From Bidens hawaiensis (lineage: Eukaryota; Streptophyta; Magnoliopsida; Asterales; Asteraceae): DNA of 64,000 nucleotides. Positions 34,656-45,970 of this stretch are shown one piece after another. Numbering within the stretch: position 1 is the stretch's first letter; each line of letters begins with the position of its first letter. Under the pieces are notes generated by a model. It was given only the letters and a program-made list of their open reading frames with translations. It was not told where the DNA came from and did no database searches. The stretch is taken from the NCBI GenBank assembly GCA_021521415.1, contig JAIQDT010005794.1, forward strand, positions 89,954 to 153,953, written 5' to 3'. A program made the translations under genes and the position numbers.

Positions 34656-37600
34656 TTAATGAAAAACTTGAGGTGATGCGTAGTACTCGCTTTCTTTAAA
34701 AACGGGCCTTAAATCTTCTTTGCACATAAAATCGGTAGGGAAACAAACAAGATGCCCTCTCACACCCTCTAATCTAGCAATTGGATCAGTAGTCTTCATA
34801 GTCCCAGTTTGATGTAATTCCAACTTCTTTGGAGCTATTCCTAGGTCAATTGTTGTATGTCCTGATTTTCCTTTTAATTCACCCATTCCTTGCCTCAAAG
34901 ATGCCCTGTGTTGTTTTTTCAAAGTATTTGTATAAAAATTAATTGAAAACCAGAATAAAACCCAAAAATGGAAAATGAAAAGGGGTAAAATGAAATATTG
35001 TACCTTGAATGGATAAAATCATTAGGGAGGCAAGAGAAAACATCTTGGTAGATCATGCTATTATTCTGTCATTAGCAAAGTATTGGAAAGTGTAAGCATA
35101 AAATAATACGAAAAACGGTGAGTTGGGTAACAGGTCAAAACAAGTCATTTATTGGTACCTTATATTCTTAATATTTTTTTTATTGTCTAATATAAAAATT
35201 TTATATTTCAATGACCGCTAACTATTCGATTATTACCTTTGCTGTTGCCATCCATATGTCTTTGTAGGTAGAATCAATCACAGGGTCAGCTATTTTATTG
35301 ATCTATAGGAAGACAAAACAAAATCATAATAAGATACTCTTACTTGATGAATATTAATTAGTATCATACAAAACTAAGAACAACCTCAGTACTATGAAGA
35401 CCAAGGTGTTCAGACCATAGTGAAAGCCGAAGACTTAATGCGAATTTTCCAGCCCTATATGGGTTGCCTCCCATATAAGATTCAACAACTTCTTTATCTT
35501 CAATAAGCACTCCAATCTGTATAGATTATATTACAACCAACTTAAAAATAAATTTGATTCAGTCAAAAATGAAAAATTGTAGTAATTACCTCAGAATCGC
35601 GTAATCCAAGTAAACTTCTGTCATTAATATTTGCTGATCCAACAATGGCTGTTTTATCATCTATAATCATAACCTTGCTATGCACATATACCTGCATTAG
35701 CATACCACCTATAAATATATCTAAACATGTACGAAATATTAAAGGAAATGCAACTAAAAGAAATGCAACAAGAAATATGGGCTTATAAAGATACCAGGCT
35801 GGTGGCGAGAAGCCCGTCATCAGAAATTTTACCATACGACCGAAGACCATAAAAAGATATGTAGTCATGAACTTTGGGACCGATGCGATCAGAAAGAGTA
35901 TGCAATATAGAATTGGGCCCTCTTGATATTGTTCTATATTGCCAATGCATAATAGCTCTTACAGATGCTGCACCAGCATCATCTAGTCCACCCTGGAATC
36001 CAGGTAATAATGGAATAACAACGATAACCCGAAAACACTGTTTTTCATTATACGCTTGTAATATACGTTTGTACAAAGATTCCAACACACGGTTTCGTAT
36101 GATATCGTCTCCAGAAAGACCCGAGATGAAAAATTGGTTCTGGGCACAAAAGATAAATGTCAATAACGCGTCTACAAAAGTCAGACTGTTGAAATATGCA
36201 ACAAGTTTATAATGTATGACCTCAATGTAAACCAAGTGTTCGGCTTTCTCAATAAGTGTGCAATAAGCATTGTGAATGCTTTCTTCAACTTGACTTGTTC
36301 CGGCTGACCATAGACTCACACTTCTTATAATCTATATAGAATATATGAAACTTAAGAAAACATTATTAGTATGAAAATATTAATGTACAAAAGTTGGGGA
36401 TTTAATTAAAGTTGACCTGGCAGCGACATGTGGCACGAGGACCAACTTGTCCGGTTTCATCTGATGCACCAGCGAGGTTCAAATTGGACCGCCCTTGCTC
36501 ATCAACAAAGCCTCTCATTGGCATGTAAGAAACCAAAGGTTCAAATTTTGATTTTCTAAAAGAAAATGGAGCCCGAGGCGGCCTGCTGGGCTGGCCATGA
36601 GTATTGTGGGCTTTACTCTGCCCGTTCTGTTTTGGATGTGCACTAGAAGTCTCTAGACCATCAGCTTCTTGAGGGATTAGTAATGGGATGTCTTGAAAAG
36701 CCGAAAAAGAAGGTAACGAATCTTGTCGGTTTATTGCTTTCGGTATATCGATGTTTTCAGTTCTCCCATCTTGTTCTCTGTTGTTACCCATGTAATGTGG
36801 AATAACCATGTGCTGATGCGGCATAAGCAGTGGAATTGTTTGCTCATAAGGAGCTTTACTTCTCTAAAATAAATATTATCATAACCAAGATTAGATCATA
36901 AAAACAACAACAAACTTTAACCTTAAATGTTACTTCAAAAAAACCTTGGCGTAATTCCAACGCTGAACAAAGTGTCGAGCAATATCGCGACATGGTGGGC
37001 CCCACAATGCACAGTGAACATCATGCCATGGCATACGAGGATACCTTTCACGATTCAGCTCGTCTTTTAGAGTATCTTCCCATGAATTAGGTTCTGATTC
37101 CCTGTAAAGTTAGGATATATAACATTTATATCATAATTTCTTAACCGCCTCATATTCAAATAACAAAAATAAAACTACCTAGGGTTATAATAATCTTTTC
37201 CGGGCCATATCATAGGCGGGTGATCACCCACTTTGTGCTCATACGAGTCATAACGACCAAAGCAAAGATCTAGTCCACCAATGAAGCAAACCTCATGATC
37301 AACAATCACCAATTTCTCATGATGGGACCTATATTATTTTACCATAAGTAGAATATTAGTTTTAAAGATCAGCATGAACAATAATGTGAGATGTAGAATG
37401 TTACCATAAATAGACACCACTCGAAAAATGGTCCGGATGGCGTAGAACTCTGATGTTCTCATGAAGTGCAGCTAGCTTTTTCTTACTATAAAAGCTATTA
37501 ATTTTAAGAGCAAGAGCTAGCTCTTTATACATCAGAATATAAATCTGCATTAAAGATACATATTTTTATAAATCTGCAATAAACATAATATAAAACTGTT

Positions 37601-40333
37601 GATGTGGCATTGGTATCATACCTGGACCCCTTGCTTGGCTTTCGTCTCCAGTAAATTATCTAGGCGAGAAGAGGCGTTGGAATGAAAAGGACGTCGTAAA
37701 TAAAGATCCGGGCACAACCACCACCCGCACATAAATATCTGCTTGAAACCAATAATCGGTTACAACTCTTTTGAACTGATTATGGTGACTATTAACTTGA
37801 AATTAAGTAACTTTGAGTGAAAACCTCTGATTTTGCATCTTCAATTGCTAAAGCAATTGCGTCAAAAGCTGCACGACCATCAATGAACCACTGAGCCTGA
37901 CTATCGTCGTCAGTCAGGCCCCGGGGTGGTGCAAATGACCCGAACCTGTGAGGGTGGCACCACCCCTCGGGTGGCCGAAGCCCAACATCATTAATTGCGG
38001 AAACCCATGATCTTGCTTTAGCTTTAGATCTACTTCTTAGTATTATCCTCCGGTTTCCACTTGCCACCTAATGTCATTTTGGCTAATAAGATAAGTATCA
38101 CCATCCTAATTAGTCAAGTCAATAATTGTATTATACTTGCCTCAAACGAATGGCGTAAAGGGTTACGATCGTTTACTTCTTTTGCTAATGACACCTGGCC
38201 TTCACCCGTCCCATGTGGAGACAGTAGAACATCAAATACAATAATATCTAGCGGGTCCTTGTCGAATGGATCTTTTAGCAAGGCCAAAAATCCAGGTTTC
38301 AGCACAGCCCAAACCTACAGGCATTATGTATTATTAATAAACTATGCATATCTTTTAATTATAATTACAAATAAACCATAACTAATATATATTGTCAGCG
38401 CGATACCTGTTGCCAGTTGTCATTACAACAATTGAACCAATGACAAACGGAACATAGTCTCCTGTCATCATTTCCTGGTATTTTCGGTAAATGTTTCACA
38501 AACACATATTCTTCTTTATGTTTAGACCCGTATTCGGGACAAAAAGATAACTTAGAAGCCTCCATAAACCTGCAAACCTGCAATGAACATTTTACTCATG
38601 CATTAATAACAATATTATAATTATAAGCCGATGTTATCACACGCCTTTCAAATAAACTTTACCTCTCTAGAATTTGCAATGTCCAGATTGCCAAGAAAGT
38701 GATTCATGTACCCCTGCATTGCTGTCATGGCACGGTCTGACATGGAATGTTGCCTGCCAAGTGGCGGCCGGATCATTGGCAATGCTGCTCTTGAAGGAAC
38801 ATCTCTGAACAAAAAACCACCTGTAAGAACTATGATCATTACAGCAAGAAAGGATGAATCATCAGTACCAATCTTGAAAACTCAAGATGTTCAGGAGTCA
38901 CCTGTTTCTGACACTGTCATCGTTGTTCACGGGTGTGACGTCATCGTCAGGATCATCGTCATCATCATGATCATGCACAACTTGTGTATGATCCATCAAT
39001 CCTATGTTATGAAGCCATTCTTTGACCTACATAGGGAAGACCACAAATAATGTAAATATAATTGTTCATTACAAATCACTACATTCTTTCGAGAACAAAA
39101 AGAACAAACTTAAATCGTTTAACTTTTCTTACCAGTGGTTCATGTTATTTAAAACTTTTACTTCATACATAAAAATGTCCATAGTAATTATATACACTAA
39201 AAACCATAAACTAATTTGTTAATATGCTTCAAAACTTTTAAATGTTTACCTATGTGTAGGACATATAAACTATAAATGAATTGCACATGTCAAGGTTTTA
39301 TGAATAAATACATTTTGTTAATATTCTTGTAGAATATATTAGAATAGATGAATAAACATTTACACTTCAACCATAAGTATTGGATCATTTCAGAAGTTTT
39401 TTACAGCGAGAAGTGCGAGAAGTGAAGGTGTAACTCCATTAATCCCTAATTTCACTCCATTTCTTATGTGTAGGTGCGTTGTGTAGCCGCGCATATGTAT
39501 ATGTGTAGGTACGTATGTTTGTATATGTGTACGTATGTTTGTATATGTGTATGTATGCTTGTATGTGTGTAGGTACATAGGTTTGAATGTGGCTCGGTAC
39601 ATTTATATGTTTTTGGGTAGGTTTGAATGTGTAATTAAGACAAAAATACAACCAACCTACATATATGTATGTAACATCATATGAAAGAGGGTGAAATTAG
39701 GGATTAATGGAGTTATACATTCACTTCTCGCACTTCTCGCTGTAATATCACTTCTAGCAAGATCCATCCCAACCATATATGTAAAAAAAAAACTGTGATA
39801 AATTACATTAAACTCACTTGTTCTTGTTTTTCATGGATTTCTTCAATAATGGCACGTTTTTTCAAAGCAAAATGCAAATAAAACACATGTGAAGCCTTCT
39901 TCACCAGCTGCCACTTGAACTGACATACATAATTGGGCATTTAATTCCAAAATCCAATCTAGGTTAAGAAATTAAATATTCATAACAACCACATTCATAA
40001 TAAAAAAACCTATGAATCTCAAACTAACATGATCTCATCAGGAACATGTTGCATGAATGGAAACTGATCAATGCCATGCATTATTAAGGATTTTAAAGAC
40101 GTGATTACAAATATTATTCATAATATAATATGAAACAAGACCTGTTTATATTGAAAGTCAATAGTGTAGGTAAGAAGCACGGGGCTAATGATATCACTCG
40201 CATCATGACGAGATACTTGAACGATTGTGGCCTTGGGTAGCTCGTCGAAAATGCGACTAGGCTCAGGCGGGTTCGAGAAGAACGATGGCTCCGATTGCAT
40301 TTGCACGTAACGCGTTGATTGGTCCGATGCCAT
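34656..40333 (-). CDS. PLDZETA: Phospholipase D zeta (PX-PH type), complete
   Basis: Nineteen coding exons with consistent phase: 40333-40142, 39919-39818, 39026-38902, 38804-38663, 38577-38407, 38314-38141, 38067-37825, 37738-37622, 37544-37405, 37328-37179, 37101-36945, 36863-36417, 36331-36221, 36139-35795, 35691-35590, 35516-35385, 35302-35237, 35065-35004, 34905-34656. The product is 1075 residues; family members are about 1100. It contains a PX domain (exons 1-3), a PH domain (exons 5-7), HKD1 as HEKLVIVD (exon 10) and HKD2 as HSKVMIID (exon 15), each with the following GG/GS-x-N context, and the family C-terminus ASPQVFH. The enzyme hydrolyses phosphatidylcholine to phosphatidic acid at membranes. 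In Arabidopsis the zeta forms are linked to phosphate starvation, auxin and vesicle traffic. The start is at MASDQ, though MTMASDQ two codons earlier is equally possible. Intron 6 uses a GC donor. No disabling change found. Confidence 0.93.
39401..39745. mobile_element. MITE in intron 2 of PLD zeta
   Basis: The left end TTACAGCGAGAAGTGCGAGA and right end (inverted, the same sequence) form TIRs of about 55 bp that also share AACTCCATTAATCCCTAATT. The middle is a GTGTATGTATGT-rich minisatellite (about 39480-39625). The target duplication is not clear, so the superfamily is uncertain. It lies between exons 2 and 3 and does not touch the splice sites. Confidence 0.8.
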
Positions 40334-41546
40334 TGTCATATTGTAATGTGTTACAGAATTCCGATCAAAACATGAATGGCATATATAATTGTATATGTTT
40401 GGGATGAAAAGTGGTAGCGAGGTGAAAAGTGAAAAAAAAGTATGGAAAGTGATTCCGAATGTGTTCCGGAGCACTTTGTACGTTGGTGTCATGGTATGGA
40501 GTGGATTTTGGATGACTTCCGATCTTTACGTACGTGTGTTATCATTGGGTCGGGTAATGTTGGTATTTACAACATACAACTAAGATATGGTTTGTTACAT
40601 TCTACGATGTTAAATGGACTTTTAATTTGCGAATACTTTGTTACATCGAATGGTTATTTGCACCAGGGCCAACTCTATCAAGTATCAACTAGTCTTTTTC
40701 CTCATCTTTGTTTAAGGATTTATCTATGTGAGGGCGGTTATTGTACAATAATACCTAATCGTACGATAGGTACGAGACTAGTTTAAGCGTCTGATGAAAA
40801 ATTGAAAAACACGCGCCTCAATTCTTTTATAAGGGTAAGATCGTCAAATAATCTCCCATAAACCATCCCAAAAATCACTATAACACGGCGATGATTCAGT
40901 TCTACGTTTAAGAGTAATCAGAAAGTACTAGGCACGGAAGGAAGATGGAGAAATTGAAGAACCCTAAATCATCTACTTTGGGAAGGGAACGAATATCGGA
41001 AGAAAATCATGATAGACCTCAGATTACAGAGAAAACATGTGTTTTTTTATAATTCCTGTAAGTGTTTAGGTTTAATTACTGTTAAAATGTTACCGTTGTT
41101 TATTTAAGCGTTTATGGTTCTTGTATCAACTGTATCTATGTAATTAAGCGTTTGACAAGCGTTTAATTCTTGATATGCGTTTGACGAGTGTTTATAATTT
41201 TTGTATCATATTTTTTTGTTTTATTAATCTGACTGTGTTGTTAAGCGTTTTATAAGAGTTTTAATGTTCTTGTATCATATTTTTGAATTTTGTTAATCTT
41301 GATGTGGTGTTAAGCGTTTATGGTTCTTGCATCATCTGCATCGATGTAATTAATCTAGATGCGATTTTAAGCGTTTTAATATCCTTGTATCAATTGCATC
41401 TATGTAATTAATCTGACTGTGTTGTTAAGCGTTTGATAAGCGTTTAAATTTCACTGTATGAGATTTTTCTATATAATTAATCTAGATGTGATGTTAAGCG
41501 TTGTTAAGCGTTTTATAATTCCTCTTAATTTCCCCCACCCCCTGTT
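40334..41546. other. PLD zeta 5' flank and repeat-bearing spacer
   Basis: It should hold the PLD zeta promoter and 5' UTR (reading leftwards). TATATATG near 40379-40387 is a weak TATA candidate only about 50 bp from the ATG. A short open start at 40946 (MEKLKNPKSSTLGRE...) may be a first exon of the pseudogene to the right. Confidence 0.4.
41085..41520. repeat. Degenerate ~70 bp tandem repeat with GTTAAGCGTTT core
   Basis: Phrases TTAATCTxGATGTGxTGTTAAGCGTTT and TTCTTGTATCATxTGxATC recur about six times with variable spacing. The array lies just before a good splice acceptor (TGATTCAG at about 41560-41567), so it may sit in the first intron of the pseudogene. Confidence 0.65.
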
Positions 41547-42096
41547 TTGTCGAATGTATGTGATTCAGTTAAGGGTAGCAAGCCAGGTGAGAAAAAGAAT
41601 GATGTTAAACGAAAGACTGTTGATAAGAAAACTAAACAACTTGATGCCGCAGTGAAAAAAGTTAAAATAAAACATGTTGAAGCAAACTATGATTCAGACT
41701 TTGATACACCAATTAACAAGTTATTAGTAAAGCAGAAAGACGTGGAAGACAGTACCTCTAACTAGGACTTTCAACGTCCAAAGAAGAAAGTTGTTAGAGA
41801 AAAGAAGTCGGCTGAAAGGATATCAAGGAAACCTTTTGTTGAATTTTTAGATAAAATGTTGAGAATGAGATGTGCACCTTTTAATATTGTTGATGTGAAG
41901 GCAATGAACTCTAAACAACAAGCTTGTGTGGAAGCAATGGGTTTTGGGTCAATATTAAGACTACAAGTAAACCAAAATCCAACAATTTTGGGATATTGGT
42001 TGCTGATGAACTATGATCAACATTTTAATGAATTGAACATCGGAAGTCGTATTATTAATATAGCACCACAAAAGGTGCATGAAGTGTTGGGAATAA

Positions 42097-44757
42097 TGTG
42101 ACACTCGTCAATGTCAGGTTAACTCCGTTAATTCAAACTCCGTCAATTCAAACTTAAGATCACTTGATCTATAACGCACATCTCATTACATTTAAACTAG
42201 GGTTTTAAATGACGCTTGACAATTACTACATGTGTAATCTTTCGGGATTGCACCGAAACGCAAACGAGTTGACGCAAACCATTGGTGAATAAACGAAAAA
42301 CATCCAAACAATAATTATGTGTTAGGCTTATGTGTTATTTGATAATATCATTTAGAACACTAACTCAAGATGCAAACAAGTTATTTTATGCTAGAAAAGT
42401 AATATTTAAAAGTTGAGGGACCATTGTGTAACATGTTATTATTTAATAATAACAAAACCCTAACCTCCCCTCCCTCTCTCTAATCCCGATCACCCCCCCC
42501 CCCCCCTCCCCTTGCTCCCTTGGCTGCCGTCAACATACACACACATACACACAAGATTTTTCAAGTTTGGTTGAAGATTAAGGTGCTAGGAAGGTATAAA
42601 CAACTATCCTATGTATTTTACATGTTTAATTTTGATCTTGAATGGGTTAATCTAAAACCCTAGGTCACGAAAATTATGAGTAGGATGAACTAGGGTTGAT
42701 TATATGTTTGATTATGCTTTGGTTATTGATTTAGATGATCATATGTGATTTTGAACGGTGAAAGATTGTTAAATCATTGATTGTTTGTAAACCCTAAAGG
42801 GTGACTACTGATTTTGATGAATAATTATGTTTATTACATGTTTGGAGATATGTCGTATGCTTAGGATGCATGTTAGACAATTGTTTGTGCTTGCTGAATT
42901 TTGACAGCAGAGATTGTAAAACTTGAACAACATGTAACTTGTTAAATATAAAAGCAAACTGAGCTAGTTATGAGTCTAAAAGGTAGTACTCTGAGTCTAG
43001 TTTCCAGAAAACCCAACCACGCCTAATTTGGAGGTGCTTTGGTTGCTCAAACGATTTAAATGTGATTAAAGGTCAAAACTGGTACTGGACAAATTGTAAG
43101 TTATGTTTAGACAACTGTAACTAAATGTTAATGTGGTAATTGGTTGAGGTTGTTAACACTACAGGGTACTATGTTGAGTCTAGTTTCTATAAAGTCCAAA
43201 ATTGTAATTTTTGGACGAGTAAGAGTTAACTTTTATTATTTTACAAAACTGAAGTGCAAATCTGAATTGTGAGACCTGCTGTTAGGTTGTTTTGTAATTA
43301 TCATATCTCATGAACTACAAGACCAAATGGGTTGGTTCCACTTCTGGAAGCTAACTTGTTGAGTTAAGAACCTAACCCAATTGGTCTTGCATTAGTTGGA
43401 TTTTTCATTTAACGGGAATAACAAATAACATTCTGTTGCGCATGATTTTGACTGCTGTGAGTTTGCTGTAATATTTTGATCATTGTGAGAAATCTATGTG
43501 GAATAAAAATACAATAAAATACGTTCTGGAAACCTAACTCATGTATGTTTTTGTGACGATTTTTGGTGAATTAATTGAGATGCTATGATCTGTTGAATAG
43601 AGTAATCTTTCAAGTAGAATTCTGTCTTGATGAAACTAGCTGCTGAACTTTGTGAAAATACATGAAACATGCTAATTGCTAGATAATTGTTATGTTTTGA
43701 CCAAATTGCCCTTGTGGGGAATAATTGCTAGTAATGTACACTATCAACACTTGACACGTAAGTAGTTGTTCACACATGTAAAGTATCACAAATGTATTTG
43801 TTAAGTCACACACGATCCACAAACGAAACACGAAACGTATCTTGTGCATAGGTATTATGTGCCGAGTCTAGAGACTCGATAATAGTTCCAACACTTAGAA
43901 AATCTCCTTGTTGTTTTAGAATGCTAGCGAGGGTTTTCTGCGACGCGCATCACTTGGGTGACTTGTTTTTGGAATTCTTCGCAAACAGTGAGTTTCACGT
44001 TCCCCTTTTAACTCTTTTAAAACGTTTTTCACTTGGGGGAGAATACATACTCCGAAACGCTTTAGATTTTGTTATTTATTATATATCACTTGTAAAGGCT
44101 ACGTGGCAAACGAAATAACCGAAGTCCTTCACACATCGAACCGTTTAGTATTGGATAATAGCGAGTCACTGTTGAGTAGTACTACTGGGTTTGACAAACC
44201 CCACCCAACGCTAAGCTCGACTGGAGGTCGAGTGGGTGTAATGTTGGCTAACACATTACCATGGTCGGGATAGACCTGGTGGCAAGGCACATGATAAACA
44301 GTCAGCTTCGGTGTCGAACACTTAGTAATACTTGCTTTATAGGCTAGCTACCTATAGATATATAATTGATTTATCACTATCTAGTAACGCAAAACGCAAA
44401 ACGCAAACGTAAACGTTTTATTGATATAAACTTGTGAACTCACCAACCCCGTGTTGACACTTTTAGTATGTTATTCTCAGGTAGCCGAGGTGGGCGCGCG
44501 GTATAGGATCATGCATTACTTTGAACGCTTATGTTTATGCAAACTCATTTTTAAACTGTTATTATTAATTGGGTTTTAAGTCGTCCTGCGTGACGCGACA
44601 CTTGGTTTATGGTTTTACGCTTCCGCACTTATTTACACTTAAATGTTTTCGTGGTTTTAAACTTTACTTATGGTTTGATTATAACTAATGATTCCGATCC
44701 TGTTAGTTCACACCCTCTGACGGTAAAACTCCGTTAGTGGATTTTGAGGGTGTGACA
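42097..44757 (+). repeat. Solo LTR of a Tekay-like gypsy family (relative of 21140-23866)
   Basis: 2661 bp, starts TGTGACACTCG and ends GAGGGTGTGACA. It aligns along its whole length to the young element's LTR but with many substitutions and indels. The flanks aataa (42092-42096) and aatac (44758-44762) are a 5 bp duplication with one mismatch. No internal region follows, so this is the product of LTR-LTR recombination. It interrupts the pseudogene between codons for LGI and PTG. It carries its own C-run near 42486-42505. Confidence 0.9.
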
Positions 44758-45344
44758 AATACCAACGGGTAAATTACTAGTTTTAGACAAGAGTAGACCA
44801 AGATTGGAGGATGATGTAACTACAGATCTGTTCAAAAATCAATTCCCGACTGCAAGAATAAGTATAAAATATGTGAGAGAGAAATTGGCTGAAGATCATG
44901 AAGTTGGTGACTTGTTTAAGATTAATTTCCTTGTGTTGTTCAACACATGTATTGGATTTATGACAAAATCAACAACAGTCAACCAACGATTCATCATCGC
45001 AATCGAGACACTCTTAGATATTCCAAATATGGCATGGTGCAGCTATGTGATTAAAAACTTGAAGACGACAAAGGAAGACTGGAAAGATATCAACGATCAA
45101 TAAAACAGTCTCATCACCTTACTTGTGATGCTTTACACAGATGAGTTCCAAAAAAAATATAGTCCATTTGGGGGCTCCCGTCACAACACCTGCAGTTAAC
45201 TACATAACAACAAATCTTAATAAGATGGAGAGATACTTATATAATAATGGTCATCCTTTAGAAGATGATGCTGAAAATGATGAAGAAGAGGAATACGCTG
45301 CTGATGTTGAGGCTGCAAAAAAGGGAATGGATAAGACTGCAATT

Positions 45345-45930
45345 TGTGACATCCCACATCGGTTGGAAAGGAGAACTAAGCCTTCTTTATAAGGAGGTGG
45401 ATACCTTCCCCATCATAACGCGTTTTGGGCACTTAATGGTAGTGGATGAGAGGAGACATCCACAGTTAAGCGTGCTCAAGTGGGATAAGTATGAGGATGA
45501 GTGACCACCTGGGCAACCAAAAGCAAATCCGTGAGGCGATGGTGGTACATCTCGGCCAAAGCGAACAATATTATGGTATGGTGGTAGCTGGGCTGTTACA
45601 GATGGTATCAAAGCCAAGGCCGGACCGGTAATGCTAGGTCCCGCGAGGACGCTGGACCCTTAAAAGGGGTGGATTGTGACATCCCACATCGTTTGGGAAT
45701 GAGAACTAAGCCTTCTTTATAAGAAGGTGGATACCGTCCCTATCATAACGCGTTTTGGGCGCTTAATTGTAGTGGATGAGAGGAGAATTCCATATTTAAG
45801 CGTGCTCATGTGGGAGAAGTATGAGGATAGGTGACCACCTGGGCAACCAAAAGCAAATCCGTGAGGCGATAGTGGTACGTCCCGGCCAAAGCGGATAATA
45901 TTATGGTGCGGTGGTAGCTGAGCTGTTACA
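45345..45930 (+). mobile_element. Cassandra TRIM element
   Basis: Two 256 bp LTRs (45345-45600 and 45675-45930), both TGTGACATCCCACATCG...GCTGTTACA, flank a 74 bp core with a Met-tRNA primer site (TGGTATCAAAGCC) and a purine tract (AAAAGGGGTGGAT). The duplications CAATT are exact (45340-45344, 45931-45935). The LTRs hold a 5S rRNA-like part (45411-45517 and 45741-45847) with TTAAGCGTGCT and GTGACCACCTGGG, the hallmark of Cassandra. The two LTRs differ at about 25 positions by eye, so it is much older than the gypsy insertion. It encodes nothing. Confidence 0.93.
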
Positions 45931-45970
45931 CAATTGAGGCTGCTGATGTTAGGGCTGCTGCTTGCGATAT

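Larger units (their letters stand above)
41547..45970 (+). pseudogene. Fragmented transposon-associated gene (N-terminal part of Ulp1-like family)
   Basis: Coding pieces at 41568-42096, 44758-~45340 and 45931-45970 join across two insertions, and the frame runs through the first one. Recognisable segments are a Lys-rich start, RCAPFNIVDVKAMNSKQQ, AMGFGSILRLQVN, KVHEVLGI continuing after the solo LTR as PTGKLLVLDK, then DLFKINFLVLFNTCIGF and LDIPNMAWCSYVIKNLK. This arrangement resembles, from memory, plant proteins whose C-terminus is a Ulp1-type protease, common in MULE-related repeats; the protease part is absent. In-frame stops lie at 41763-41765 (TAG) and 45101-45103 (TAA). It ends where another LTR begins. 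Confidence 0.6.

Noticed and set aside
35783..36319. 178-codon minus-strand frame taken as a gene by itself
   Set aside because: It is PLD zeta exons 13 and 14 read through the small intron between them.
39390..39651. Thr/His/Tyr-rich minus-strand frames
   Set aside because: Translations of the GTATGT-type repeat in the intronic MITE.
40442..40786. 114-codon plus-strand frame upstream of PLD zeta
   Set aside because: No recognisable domain; lies opposite the probable PLD zeta 5' UTR and promoter; likely chance.
41085..41520. CRISPR-like array of short repeats
   Set aside because: Repeat units are degenerate and spacing is irregular, and this is a plant genome; it is a decayed tandem repeat.
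45411..45517. A functional 5S rRNA gene
   Set aside because: Only resembles 5S; it lies in both LTRs of a TRIM with target duplications, which identifies Cassandra.
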